Positions 1 to 8,734 of a stretch of DNA of 64,000 nucleotides are shown here, piece by piece (position 1 is the first letter of the stretch; each line of letters opens with the position of its first letter). The notes beneath the pieces were generated by a model that saw only the letters and a list, made by a program, of their open reading frames with translations, was not told where the DNA came from and searched no databases. This DNA is from Ruegeria sp. THAF33 (GTDB lineage: Bacteria; Pseudomonadota; Alphaproteobacteria; Rhodobacterales; Rhodobacteraceae), in NCBI RefSeq assembly GCF_009363615.1, contig NZ_CP045384.1, positions 3,258,501 to 3,322,500 on the forward strand. Reading direction: 5' to 3'. Both the position numbers and the translations under genes were made by a program.

Positions 1-159
1 GGACCCTCCGGGGGACAGGCGACGCACCTTGCGGGCCGTGCCCTTGATCACGGTTTGACCAAGGCTGACCTGCCCATCACCGGCTATGACGATCTGACCA
101 TCCTTCTTGACGCCAATGATCGTCGTGCCGTGCCAACCGGGAAAGTCGTTGTCTGCCAT
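1..159 (-). CDS. hslV: HslV protease subunit, 5' part (cut by window edge)
   Basis: First 53 codons of the peptidase of the HslUV (ClpQY) ATP-dependent protease, a cytoplasmic complex that degrades misfolded and regulatory proteins. The translation starts [19 protein letters not shown] and continues with [14 protein letters not shown] and KVRRLSPGG, the conserved HslV N-terminus. The family's catalytic threonine is the first Thr of the HGTT motif (Thr12), so the first 11 residues would be a propeptide, as is usual in alphaproteobacteria. The start is the ATG whose complement lies at 157-159. The rest of the gene, and probably hslU, lie to the left of the window. Identification is secure; only the length is unknown. 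Confidence 0.95.
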   Translation of the reverse strand, partial: MADNDFPGWHGTTIIGVKKDGQIVIAGDGQVSLGQTVIKGTARKVRRLSPGGS

Positions 160-184
160 GATCGTCTCCGTTTTCGCTGGCGGT

Positions 185-214
185 ATATATGGGCTGGGTC
201 GCAGGTTGGCGCAA
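185..214 (-). promoter_or_regulatory. Possible heat-shock (RpoH-type) promoter of hslV
   Basis: On the minus strand a TTGCGC-like -35 (209-214) is followed after about 16 bases by a CCCATATAT-like -10 (185-193), about 25 bases upstream of the hslV start. This resembles RpoH promoters, and hslV is heat-shock controlled in many proteobacteria. The match is by eye only. Confidence 0.3.
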
Positions 215-356
215 CCCGTTCTTCAATTGCCTAAAAGATATGCAAAAAACGCATTCCGGGGTTACCAGACCAGCAATTGTGAGTCCGGGCATGCAGGACT
301 ACATGGGGCTTACAACCGACAACGGGTCGGCTGTTTCTTCACAAAGGACCGCGCAC

Positions 357-551
357 ATGGCAACCACAGCTAACATTCATGCGCCGCTCGGAGCAGCTAC
401 CATCCTGCACGTAGTGGACGCGTTCACCAATGTCGTCAACACCGTTGTCGAATGGAAAGAATCCCGCAAAACCCGCAAACTCCTGTCGGAACTCAGCGAC
501 GCCCAGCTTGACGATATCGGCCTGAGCCGCGCAGACATCGCCGATCTCTGA
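357..551 (+). CDS. DUF1127 small protein
   Basis: A 64-residue protein ending in a DUF1127 motif: TRKLLSELSDAQLDDIGLSR at about residues 39-58. DUF1127 proteins are short, basic and cytoplasmic; in other alphaproteobacteria some take part in RNA turnover and phosphate or carbon adaptation, but no role can be assigned here. The ATG at 357 is preferred because an AAAGGA ribosome site lies about 8-13 bases upstream and because the in-frame upstream extension is not DUF1127-like. It diverges from hslV and is followed by a strong terminator, so it is probably a single-gene transcript. Confidence 0.85.
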   Translation: MATTANIHAPLGAATILHVVDAFTNVVNTVVEWKESRKTRKLLSELSDAQLDDIGLSRADIADL

Positions 552-578
552 TGTTCCCGCAGATCAGCAACTCGAGAC

Positions 579-608
579 AGCCGCACGGATTTCCGAGCGG
601 CTTTTTCT
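579..608 (+). terminator. Rho-independent terminator after the DUF1127 gene
   Basis: AGCCGC (579-584) pairs with GCGGCT (597-602), and inside it CGGA pairs with TCCG, giving a long hairpin with a single A-A mismatch, followed by a T-rich run. It lies 28 bases past the stop codon. Confidence 0.9.
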
Positions 609-612
609 TTGT

Positions 613-975
613 TCAGCCCTGAACGTATTTTCCAGCAAGATCAGGCAGAAACGCCTCGATCGCCGCAGTTGCAACCACGTGCCGCGTTCCCGCTTCTTCG
701 TCGACAACGTCAAGCCCACCTTTGACTGCGCGAACCTCGGCCCTGCCCCGCGGCAGATCCGAGGCAACCAGATCGCAATCCACCTGTTCAGGATCCTGCA
801 CGCCGATCGTGACGCTGACGCGCATTTCGGAATGGTCGATCCCCAGCTTTGAAAACAACGTGATGGATGAATGGTGCAAAGCATCCTGCACCGCGCGGCG
901 GGCTGCCTTGGTATAGTCCTGGCCGTACAGATCGTTACCTGTTCCCATCTCCAGAATGATGCGTTTTTCGCTCAT
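613..975 (-). CDS. Lin0512 family protein (copy 2)
   Basis: A 120-residue protein of the Lin0512 family, named after a Listeria gene and without a known function. Family features are GTGNDLYGQDYTKAARRAVQDA near the N-terminus (the GxG and QDYT-A-RA-DAL pattern) and VKGGLDVV near residues 84-91. It overlaps the upstream paralogue by 4 bases (ATGA), so the two are translationally coupled. The proteins are clearly homologous but diverged, and family members are thought to assemble as rings or dimers, so a hetero-oligomer is possible (inference). No signal peptide or membrane segment is seen. Confidence 0.8.
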   Translation of the reverse strand: MSEKRIILEMGTGNDLYGQDYTKAARRAVQDALHHSSITLFSKLGIDHSEMRVSVTIGVQDPEQVDCDLVASDLPRGRAEVRAVKGGLDVVDEEAGTRHVVATAAIEAFLPDLAGKYVQG

Positions 976-1322
976 TGCGCGGGCTCCATGTCGAAGGAAA
1001 CGATCAGGGCGGCGTTGGCGATGACCGTGTGCCCGTCACTGTGGGGTTTTGCGATGTCCAGCCCGCCTTTGGTGACAGTAATGTTGGGATGACCATAGGG
1101 AAAGACAGCCTTCAACGCTTCGGTGTCCACCTGATCCGGCTGCTGAACCCCTATTTCGGCATCAATGATCATCGCCTCTTTCGGAAACCCGAACAGTTCC
1201 GCGATGTTGACCGAGTTGTGCCAAAGCGCATCCTTGATCGCCCGCAGTGACGCCTGAGTATAGTCCATCCGGCGCAGGGATGTGCCCATCCCGAATTCCA
1301 CAAGGACCCGCGTTTTTGCCAT
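972..1322 (-). CDS. Lin0512 family protein (copy 1)
   Basis: A 116-residue Lin0512-family protein with EFGMGTSLRRMDYTQASLRA near the N-terminus and VTKGGLDIAKP later. The ATG at 1322 is chosen over one seven codons upstream because it has a GGAG ribosome site and aligns with the start of its neighbour. It is the first gene of a two-gene unit with its paralogue (613-975). The hairpin between this pair and trxA points to a separate transcription unit. Function is unknown for the whole family. Confidence 0.8.
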   Translation of the reverse strand: MAKTRVLVEFGMGTSLRRMDYTQASLRAIKDALWHNSVNIAELFGFPKEAMIIDAEIGVQQPDQVDTEALKAVFPYGHPNITVTKGGLDIAKPHSDGHTVIANAALIVSFDMEPAQ

Positions 1323-1342
1323 TGGTGTCTCCGATGTCTTCA

Positions 1343-1373
1343 ATAGAAAAGGCGCCCCGATCTGAGGCGCCTT
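1343..1373 (-). terminator. Terminator downstream of trxA
   Basis: On the minus strand AAGGCGCC (1366-1373) pairs with GGCGCCTT (1349-1356) around a 9-base loop, followed by TTTTC. It lies about 24 bases beyond the trxA stop codon. Confidence 0.85.
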
Positions 1374-1396
1374 CGAGATAATCTGTTAGAACCAGA

Positions 1397-1717
1397 TCAG
1401 ATGGATTCGTCGATCCAGCTTTGCAGGGCGGCTTTGGGCGCCGCGCCCGCGCGGTTGGAAACGACCTGACCGTCCTTGAAGATGAACAGCGCGGGGATGC
1501 CACGTACACCCATGGCGGCGGCTGAGTTCGGGTTGCTGTCCACATCGACCTTGGCGATTTTGACTTTGTCGCCATACTCGGCCGCCAGCTCTTCCAGCGC
1601 AGGGCCGATTTGCTTGCAGGGGCCGCACCATTCGGCCCAGAAATCCACGACCACGGGAACGGTCGAATTCTTGACTTCGGCGTCAAAGGTGTCGTCGGTA
1701 ACGGCTACGGTCGACAT
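1397..1717 (-). CDS. trxA: Thioredoxin
   Basis: A 106-residue classical cytoplasmic thioredoxin that reduces disulphides in target enzymes, for example methionine sulphoxide reductases such as those at 49,690-50,648. The active site WCGPC is at residues 30-34 and the cis-proline in GIPAL is Pro75. Length is normal for the family and there is no signal peptide. It lies 60 bases downstream of addA in the same direction, so it may be partly co-transcribed with the repair operon and partly expressed from its own promoter. The GGAGACAG ribosome site just upstream of the ATG supports the start. Confidence 0.97.
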   Translation of the reverse strand: MSTVAVTDDTFDAEVKNSTVPVVVDFWAEWCGPCKQIGPALEELAAEYGDKVKIAKVDVDSNPNSAAAMGVRGIPALFIFKDGQVVSNRAGAAPKAALQSWIDESI

Positions 1718-1777
1718 ATTCTGTCTCCTGAATGGGGTAAACTTGGGAACAGAACGTATGTGCCGCTTCGGGTAAGG

Positions 1778-4700
1778 TCAAGATATCTGGGTGCGGGCCA
1801 AAGCATCTGTCACAAGATCGTGTGGCAACCACATCAGCCGCGCCGTGCGGGTCCACAGAATGGCGGTACGAATGCTGCGATCCGGATAGATCTGCGCCAG
1901 CGCCTGCGCGTATGCCCCCATCTGTCGCAGCAGGCCTTCGGGGCAGTCTTCCGCGCGGTTTGGAACAGTGGCATTTGATTTGAAATCAATCACATGCACT
2001 TCCGTTGCCGACAGGATCAGACGATCCACAACCCCAAGTATCCGCTGCCCGTTCAGAGCGGCAGTAATGGGCACCTCGGCCAACGTGTCAGGTGCAAAGA
2101 CGGGCTGCAAACCTTCCGCTGTCAGCACAGTTACGGCTTCGTTCAAAATCTCGTGCCGGTCCGTTTCGTGCATATCGGGCAGCAACCGCGCGCAAAGCTC
2201 TGGCCAAAGGTCTTTCTCGGCCACGGGAAGGTGTTCCAGCAACAGGTGCAGGCGGGTTCCGCGCAGTTTGGCCGCATCTTCATCCAGGCCGGCATCTCCG
2301 GGCAACGCCTTAGGACCACCCAGATCCGAAGGGCTGAGCGTGCCGGCAGGCGCAACCGGATCCGGTGCAGGGTGTTGGAACATGTCCGGCAATTCGACTT
2401 GCTGAACGGCAGTGTTCGGTTGATCGATCAAGGGCAGCGCGTCCCAATCCCCGTGGGACAGGCGGCGGATATCGGTACCCGGCACCTGCGAGGCCCCGGC
2501 CCGATCCATCGCCGCCTCGACCATCTGATACCAGCTGTTGCTGTCTTTCCCCAAATCACCTGCCGCCGCCACGATCAACCACTTTTCCGCCCGTGTCAGA
2601 GCCACATACAGCAACCGAAGCCGTTCGTTTTCCTCGCGGTTGCGCGCCTCTTCCCGCGCCTGCGAGATCAGGTTTGGTGACGCGTCCGCCGACACTTTCC
2701 ACAAGGGTGTTCCGCCGGCCAACATGATCTCGGCGTCACGCGGGGGCTGGCGTTTGCCGGTATCCGGCAGGATGACGATCGGCGCCTCCAACCCTTTTGA
2801 GCCATGAACGGTCATCACCCGGATCCTGTTGCCGACGCCGCTCATCTGTCGTTTGATTTCCAGATCGTCCGTCTGCATCCAGACCAGAAATCCCGTCAGG
2901 CTGGGGATATCCGTTCGCTCATAGGCCAGAGCCTGGGACAACAGCGCGTTGATGCCGTCTTCGGCTTCTGCCCCCAACCGCCCCAACAGCTTGCGCCGTC
3001 CGTCATGGCGGGTCAGGATACGTTCGATCAGATCATAGGGGCGCAGAAAGTCGATCTGGCTGCGCAGATCGTTCAGCACCGACAGAGTTTCGGGAAACTC
3101 TTCCGCGCGGTTGCGCAGTGCGGCCCAAAGGAACTGTTCCTTGCGACGGTGCGCCAGATCGAAAAGCTGCTGTTCGGACCAGCCGAACAAGGGGGATTTG
3201 AGAACCGTCGCCAGGGACAGGCTGTCTTCGGGCGTGGCCAGAAAGCTGAGCAAGGCCGCTAGATCCTTGACCGCCAGTTCAGCGCCCACTTTCAACCGAT
3301 CTGCTCCGGCGATAGGTAGATGCAGCGCCTTGCAGGCACGGATGATCTCGGCAAACAGGTCCGAGCGGCGTTGCACAAGGATCAGAAAATCCCCCGGCTG
3401 CACCTTTCGACGAACGAATTGGCCGGATTTGCCATCTTCCGGGATCGTCTCACCCCGTTCGATCATGTCTTTGATCGACTGTGCAACCTTTTCGGCCAGA
3501 ATGACGGTGTGATGTCGTGCGCCGGGACGATCAACCGGATCGGTCCAATCCCCGTCTTCGGTATCTGCAACCTTTTCAACCACGGGCCAAAGATCAACAC
3601 GACCTGGCAGATCGGCCTTGAAAGCACGGTGCTGACTGTCCTTGTGAAACCCCGCATCAGAGCGGTTTTCGAACAGGATATCGACCAGAGTCAGGATCGC
3701 GCTGGAGGATCTAAACGAGTATTCCAACGTCGAATCCCACAGTTTAGAGCCTGATTCAGCCAGTCTCCGGCCAAACTCTTCCTGCATTCTGTCAAAGGCT
3801 TGTGGATCGGCGCCCTGAAAGGAATAGATCGATTGCTTCTTGTCACCGACGACGAAGATCGTGCGTTCAACCCCGGATCGGGCCCCTTCCCCGCTGGTGA
3901 ATTCCTGCGCCAGTTTCTCGATCACGTCCCATTGATCGGGGCTGGTGTCCTGTGCTTCGTCCACAAGAATATGATCGATGCCCCCGTCCAGTCGGTACAG
4001 CACCCATTCGGCCACTGCCGGATCGTTCAACACCTGCCGCGCGCGCAGGATCAGGTCGTCGAAATCCAGCCAGCCGCGCAATTGCTTGCGCCGTTCGTAT
4101 TCCGGCAGGAAGGCTGCGGCAAAGCGGTGCAGAACCGCGGTTTTCTGCGCCGCGACCAGCGCCAGACGCTGTTCTCGTGCGGTTTCGATCCGCAGCATGA
4201 AGGCCTCGAGCTGCGGCATCCGGTCGGCCAGCACACCTTCGCGCAGGGGTTTGGTCGGAAAAGCGTTGAGTTTGGCCGTGAAGGGTTCCTTTGCGCCCTT
4301 CCCTGTCAGAAACACGCTTTCCAACATAGGTAGATGTGCCAATCTGGCTTCGTTGAACCCGGCCAGTTTCGCGGCGGCCTTGGCGTTGTTGCCACCGCTT
4401 TCGGTCAAAGCGGGCAGCATGGACCGGATCAGGTCGATTTCGCCACCAAGAAAAACCCGCCCAAGCAGCGCGGTTTCGTCAAAGCCGGCGGGCAGATCGA
4501 AGCGATGCAGCAGATCGGACCACCCAAGCGGCTGCACAAACAGATTGCGTTTTTGCGTGAGTGCAGCAGTCAGTTTGTCAAAACCCGTGTCCGTGACAAA
4601 CCGGGCCACATCTTCAATCAACCCGGCCTGAGGGCCTGCGGCGAAATCTTCGACAATCTCCTCTCGCAACAAGGCTGCTGCGCGGTCTTCCATTTCGGTG

Positions 4701-5134
4701 AACTGCGGGCTGACGCCAGCCTCGAGCGGGAATCGTCGCAGCAACGAGGCGCAGAACGAGTGGATGGTCTGGATTTTCAGACCTCCCGGCGTTTCGATGG
4801 CGCGGGCAAACAGGGTGCGTGCTTGCGCCAGCTTGTCCGAGCTGATTTCGCCGGGTACACCGAGATCGGTCAGCTGTTCCAGCAGAGAGCTGTTATCCAG
4901 CATTGCCCATTCACCAAGGCGCTTGAACAACCTGTTCTGCATCTCGCTGGCGGCGGCTTTGGTGTAGGTCAGGCACAGGATGTGCTGAGGCTGGACTCCG
5001 TCCAGCAGCAAACGCGCCACCCGGTCCGTCAAAACCCGCGTCTTGCCTGATCCCGCATTGGCCGCCAGCCAGGTCGAGGCATCGGGGCGCGCGGCCTGCA
5101 CCTGCCGTTCTGTTGCATCGTTGCGCGGGCTCAT
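1778..5134 (-). CDS. addA: Double-strand break repair helicase-nuclease AddA
   Basis: An 1118-residue UvrD/Rep-type superfamily 1 helicase with a C-terminal RecB-like nuclease. With AddB it resects double-strand breaks to load RecA, replacing RecBCD in alphaproteobacteria. The Walker A motif NAGSGKT is at residues 26-32; LVDEAQDTSPDQWDV is motif II; VGDKKQSIYSFQGADP is motif III; VMTVHGSKGLEAPIVILPD and LLYVALTRAEKWL are motifs V and VI. Near the C-terminus VIDFKSNA carries the nuclease D-x-K pair. It overlaps addB by 4 bases (ATGA). Full length for the family. Confidence 0.97.
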   Translation of the reverse strand: MSPRNDATERQVQAARPDASTWLAANAGSGKTRVLTDRVARLLLDGVQPQHILCLTYTKAAASEMQNRLFKRLGEWAMLDNSSLLEQLTDLGVPGEISSDKLAQARTLFARAIETPGGLKIQTIHSFCASLLRRFPLEAGVSPQFTEMEDRAAALLREEIVEDFAAGPQAGLIEDVARFVTDTGFDKLTAALTQKRNLFVQPLGWSDLLHRFDLPAGFDETALLGRVFLGGEIDLIRSMLPALTESGGNNAKAAAKLAGFNEARLAHLPMLESVFLTGKGAKEPFTAKLNAFPTKPLREGVLADRMPQLEAFMLRIETAREQRLALVAAQKTAVLHRFAAAFLPEYERRKQLRGWLDFDDLILRARQVLNDPAVAEWVLYRLDGGIDHILVDEAQDTSPDQWDVIEKLAQEFTSGEGARSGVERTIFVVGDKKQSIYSFQGADPQAFDRMQEEFGRRLAESGSKLWDSTLEYSFRSSSAILTLVDILFENRSDAGFHKDSQHRAFKADLPGRVDLWPVVEKVADTEDGDWTDPVDRPGARHHTVILAEKVAQSIKDMIERGETIPEDGKSGQFVRRKVQPGDFLILVQRRSDLFAEIIRACKALHLPIAGADRLKVGAELAVKDLAALLSFLATPEDSLSLATVLKSPLFGWSEQQLFDLAHRRKEQFLWAALRNRAEEFPETLSVLNDLRSQIDFLRPYDLIERILTRHDGRRKLLGRLGAEAEDGINALLSQALAYERTDIPSLTGFLVWMQTDDLEIKRQMSGVGNRIRVMTVHGSKGLEAPIVILPDTGKRQPPRDAEIMLAGGTPLWKVSADASPNLISQAREEARNREENERLRLLYVALTRAEKWLIVAAAGDLGKDSNSWYQMVEAAMDRAGASQVPGTDIRRLSHGDWDALPLIDQPNTAVQQVELPDMFQHPAPDPVAPAGTLSPSDLGGPKALPGDAGLDEDAAKLRGTRLHLLLEHLPVAEKDLWPELCARLLPDMHETDRHEILNEAVTVLTAEGLQPVFAPDTLAEVPITAALNGQRILGVVDRLILSATEVHVIDFKSNATVPNRAEDCPEGLLRQMGAYAQALAQIYPDRSIRTAILWTRTARLMWLPHDLVTDALARTQIS

Positions 5135-8055
5135 GTCAGGTCCTCAGGGCATGTTTCGGCTGTCCGGTCCCATTCGCCGAACCGAGCCAGGTGATCATAA
5201 TCACCGATATCTGAATCCTTGTGCAGCATACGACGGGACGAAAATCCCTGATCAGGCTCTAAATAAGCGGAAATCAACTCTTTCAGCTCGGCAAGAACCT
5301 TGTCGGTCGGTTCTTTTTCCAAGGGCGCGGCAACCTCCTTGTAGCTGCCACCCATACCGATGAAGATGGCTTCGGCCACGCCTGTCGGGTCAAGGCCCTC
5401 AATCCCGCCCTGCTCGGCCATGGCCGCTTCGATCAGCAACTGCTTGTCGAATTTGGATTGCTGACTTTCCGTGGGTGGCGCGCCGGTTTTATAGTCGATG
5501 ATCCGCAACGCACCCCGGCTGTTGCAATCGATCCTGTCCGCGCGCCCGACAATGGTGAAATCCAGAGGGTTCAGCACCAGCTTCATTGCCGCCTCAAACG
5601 CCACCGGCCCGCCATCAGCCCGGCGCGCGAGTTCTGCGCCAAGGAAATCCTCCGCGATCCGTTCCAACCGGGCCAGCCACAGTTTGCGGGCCGTCGGCCA
5701 GGCGACGTGTTGATCCAATAGAGCATGCGCCCGTTTCAGGAAATTGCCCCGCGCCAGCAAAGCCCTGTCGAGGACGCTGTCCTTGATGAAATGCTCGAGG
5801 ATTTCGTGAATCACAATTCCTCTCAGCAAGGCATCGGGGGCCTGTACAAGCGGATCTAGCGGTTTCAGCCGAAGCACATGTTTGGCGTAAATCGCGTATG
5901 GATCGCGGATCAGCCTCTTTATCTCGGTCACAGACAGACGGCGCGGACGCGCGGCGGCCGGTGGGCGCGGAGAAGGACGCGGTGCGGGGTCGATCCGCGG
6001 CGCATCTTCCAGTGCCTCGGACCAGTTCAACCATTTTTCGCCCTGAGCGCGCATTTTGACCAGAGCTTCGGGGCCACCCTGACCCGGCAAACCCTGCAAC
6101 AGGTTGGTCAGTCGGTTCAGCCAGCGCGACGGTACCGTCTCGGCATCATCCGAGCGGGTCGCGCGGGTCAACCACACTTCGGGTGCGCCGATGGCCTGCT
6201 GGAAGTCATGCGCAGACAGGCCGATCCGGCGTTCGGGCAGCAACAAGCCGGCTTTGTCACGCATCTGCCGGTTCAACCAGGGATCGGGCGTTGGCGCCTC
6301 TGGCCAACTTCCTTCATTCAACCCGCCAAGGATCAGCAGGTCGGCGCCCTGCACCCGTGCCTCGAGCGTGCCCCAGATCATGATGTGCGGATGCGGCGCA
6401 TCCCGGTCACGAACCTCTTCACCCGCAAGCAGAGCACCCAGCAGATCGGCAAAGTCATGGGCCGTCATCAGGCCGCCATGCTGCGCCTCTGCGCTGAGAG
6501 AATTCAGCACCCCCAGTGCCTTTTGGCCTGCGTTTTTGTCCCACAGAGTGCCCGTTTCACCCGTGCTGCCGGCCGAGATCGCCTCGGCCAGTGTCATCAA
6601 ACGCGCCACCCAGTCCGCGAGGTGCAGTTCACTGGTGATCTGCTGGTCGCAGAAATGCTGCACGACCCATTTCACCCAGCTTTCCTGGGCCTCTTTGCGC
6701 ACTGCAAAAGCCGCAAGGCTTGCACTGTCAGGAAAGGGCGGGCCGTGACGGCGCAGGTCAAGTTCCAGGTCACGCGTGTGCAGCAAATGAATTCCGCGGT
6801 CACCGCCATCATGACATAGCGGGTGCTTCAAAAGGGTCAGCAGCGCCTCGCCTTCCAGACGGCGTGTGAACAGGTTGGCCACATGGCGCAGAAAACGTCC
6901 CGGTGGGGAAAGTTGCAGCGGCAGGCCCGCACTGTCGTCCGGCACGATGTTCCACCGATCCAGCGCGGCGCTGACCTGGCGGGTCAACATGCGATCCGGC
7001 GTGATCAGAGCGGCGGTCTGTCCTGTTTCCGCCGCCTGCCGCAGGCGCAGGGCGATGGCCAATGCCTCGGCGCGAGGCGATTGAGCCTCGACCAGTGTCA
7101 GGCCGTCGGTTGCGCCTTTTATTTCGGACAGTCTGGGGCCTTCGGTCATCCAGGCGTCAGTGACGGGTGCCGGACGTAAAGCTAGGGATATCAAGCGGTT
7201 ACGCGAGGGTGAGGGAGCCGATAAATCCGTCCATTGGGTGATCTGACCCGGTGTAAGTTCCAGCGCGCGCATCAACTTGCGGAAACGGTATTGTGGGTGA
7301 TCTTCAGACGTCAACGCATCATCCAACCCCTGCCAAACGTGATCCGGCTGGTCGAAATCAAATCCGGGCAGCACCAATGCGCCTTGCGGCAGGCGCGCGA
7401 TGGCTTCCATCAACATCAGGGTGGTGCCACGGGACCCGGTAGAGCCCGCCAGAATGACCGGGTGTTGCGGGGGGGCAATCTGCCATCGCGCGATCAGGTT
7501 TTCGACCACGCGGCGCTGGCGGGCCTGTGCATCCATCGTCTGCCCGCCGGTGTCGATGAATTGATCCGCGATGCCGATAAAGGCTTGTGCCCGCGACCAG
7601 TGTCCGGACATATCGCTGACGTCCAGCTGCCGGATCGCTTCGGGCGATACGCCTTCGCCCTGCATTTCGTCAATCAGCGCGGCCAGACTGTCGGACAGGT
7701 CAAAGATCGATGACCGGGCGGCAAGGTCCGGCTGTTGTTCCAGCAGTTTGGATACAAGCTGAGTCAACTCAAGACGCCGCCGCAGAGGCGGGATAGCAGG
7801 CGGGATCCGCGCCAGATCAACCCTTTCACCCAAGTCCGTCACCAACGAGAGACGGGGCAGAAGGCAAGGTGGCCCCTGATTGAACAGATCGCGGACGCGC
7901 CGTTCCATGCGTCGTGTGTTCAGGATCAACTCTACCCGCGCCAAAGCTTCGGGTGGGCCCGAACAGCGCTGCCGCAGGCCATCGACCAATGCCTTGGGGA
8001 AATCCGTACCGGGAGGCACGGCAAATACACGGGGCACGGTGCCGGATTCAAACAT
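5131..8055 (-). CDS. addB: Double-strand break repair protein AddB
   Basis: A 974-residue AddB subunit. The N-terminal half is a degenerate helicase domain (VILAGSTGSRGTTLMLMEAI near residues 200-220 occupies the Walker A position) and the C-terminal half carries a RecB-type nuclease with GIVIHEILEHF and IIDYKTGAPP. It forms the AddAB complex with the next gene. Its ATG overlaps the end of murU by 8 bases and its stop overlaps addA by 4, so translation of all three is probably coupled. Confidence 0.95.
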   Translation of the reverse strand: MFESGTVPRVFAVPPGTDFPKALVDGLRQRCSGPPEALARVELILNTRRMERRVRDLFNQGPPCLLPRLSLVTDLGERVDLARIPPAIPPLRRRLELTQLVSKLLEQQPDLAARSSIFDLSDSLAALIDEMQGEGVSPEAIRQLDVSDMSGHWSRAQAFIGIADQFIDTGGQTMDAQARQRRVVENLIARWQIAPPQHPVILAGSTGSRGTTLMLMEAIARLPQGALVLPGFDFDQPDHVWQGLDDALTSEDHPQYRFRKLMRALELTPGQITQWTDLSAPSPSRNRLISLALRPAPVTDAWMTEGPRLSEIKGATDGLTLVEAQSPRAEALAIALRLRQAAETGQTAALITPDRMLTRQVSAALDRWNIVPDDSAGLPLQLSPPGRFLRHVANLFTRRLEGEALLTLLKHPLCHDGGDRGIHLLHTRDLELDLRRHGPPFPDSASLAAFAVRKEAQESWVKWVVQHFCDQQITSELHLADWVARLMTLAEAISAGSTGETGTLWDKNAGQKALGVLNSLSAEAQHGGLMTAHDFADLLGALLAGEEVRDRDAPHPHIMIWGTLEARVQGADLLILGGLNEGSWPEAPTPDPWLNRQMRDKAGLLLPERRIGLSAHDFQQAIGAPEVWLTRATRSDDAETVPSRWLNRLTNLLQGLPGQGGPEALVKMRAQGEKWLNWSEALEDAPRIDPAPRPSPRPPAAARPRRLSVTEIKRLIRDPYAIYAKHVLRLKPLDPLVQAPDALLRGIVIHEILEHFIKDSVLDRALLARGNFLKRAHALLDQHVAWPTARKLWLARLERIAEDFLGAELARRADGGPVAFEAAMKLVLNPLDFTIVGRADRIDCNSRGALRIIDYKTGAPPTESQQSKFDKQLLIEAAMAEQGGIEGLDPTGVAEAIFIGMGGSYKEVAAPLEKEPTDKVLAELKELISAYLEPDQGFSSRRMLHKDSDIGDYDHLARFGEWDRTAETCPEDLT

Positions 8056-8734
8056 CTGCCAGCAAACCCTCGGCCAGCGCGATGCCTTCCGGACGACCTA
8101 CATCGCACCAGCGTCCAGGGTATTCGACCGCAAAAAGCCGACCCTGATCAAGCATCTGGTTCCAAAGCAGGTTGAGTGAAAACGCTGTTTGCGAGAACGA
8201 ATGCAAACCCTGGGCCTTGAGGATCTGGGCCCCGCCGTAAACCAGACCAGGACCGCGCGTGATCCGTCCATCTTTTCCAGCGGTGAAATCACCCGATCCA
8301 ATATGACCAACGGTTCTCGCAACTGGAACACACATCAGCAGCGCATCCATACGACCCGGGTCCCAGGCGTGCTGCAACAGGGTCAAAGGGTTTGGCCCTG
8401 ACCAGATCGCGTCCGTGTTCAACGTGAATACGGGGTCGGTGCCCAGCATCGGCAAAGCCGCCCGCAATCCGCCACCTGTTTCCAGTATTTCAGGGTCTTC
8501 CCGAGACAGCAGAACGCCTTTGGGGCCGAGATGCGCCGCGAGCTGATCAGCGTGATAATGCAGGTTGGCAACGGTACGGACGGGATCAAGATCTTCGACA
8601 AGATCCAGCGCATGATCAATCAGTGGTCGCCCCGCCACTTCGATCAATGGCTTCGGCCGGTCTTTGGTCAGCGCGCCCATGCGGGTGCCGAACCCGGCTG
8701 CGAACAGCATTGCGGCAAATGGCGATCCGGTCAT
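8048..8734 (-). CDS. murU: N-acetylmuramate-1-phosphate uridylyltransferase (MurU type)
   Basis: A 228-residue sugar-1-phosphate nucleotidyltransferase. The signature AAGFGTRMGALTKDRPKPL (residues 12-30) is the NTP-binding loop with the catalytic lysine. In the MurU pathway the enzyme joins UTP and MurNAc-alpha-1-phosphate to make UDP-MurNAc, by-passing de novo synthesis and therefore fosfomycin-sensitive MurA. The assignment as MurU rather than a glucose- or mannose-1-phosphate enzyme rests on coupling to the AmgK-like kinase just upstream (4-base ATGA overlap). The family is certain, the substrate is inferred from context. Confidence 0.85.
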   Translation of the reverse strand: MTGSPFAAMLFAAGFGTRMGALTKDRPKPLIEVAGRPLIDHALDLVEDLDPVRTVANLHYHADQLAAHLGPKGVLLSREDPEILETGGGLRAALPMLGTDPVFTLNTDAIWSGPNPLTLLQHAWDPGRMDALLMCVPVARTVGHIGSGDFTAGKDGRITRGPGLVYGGAQILKAQGLHSFSQTAFSLNLLWNQMLDQGRLFAVEYPGRWCDVGRPEGIALAEGLLADV

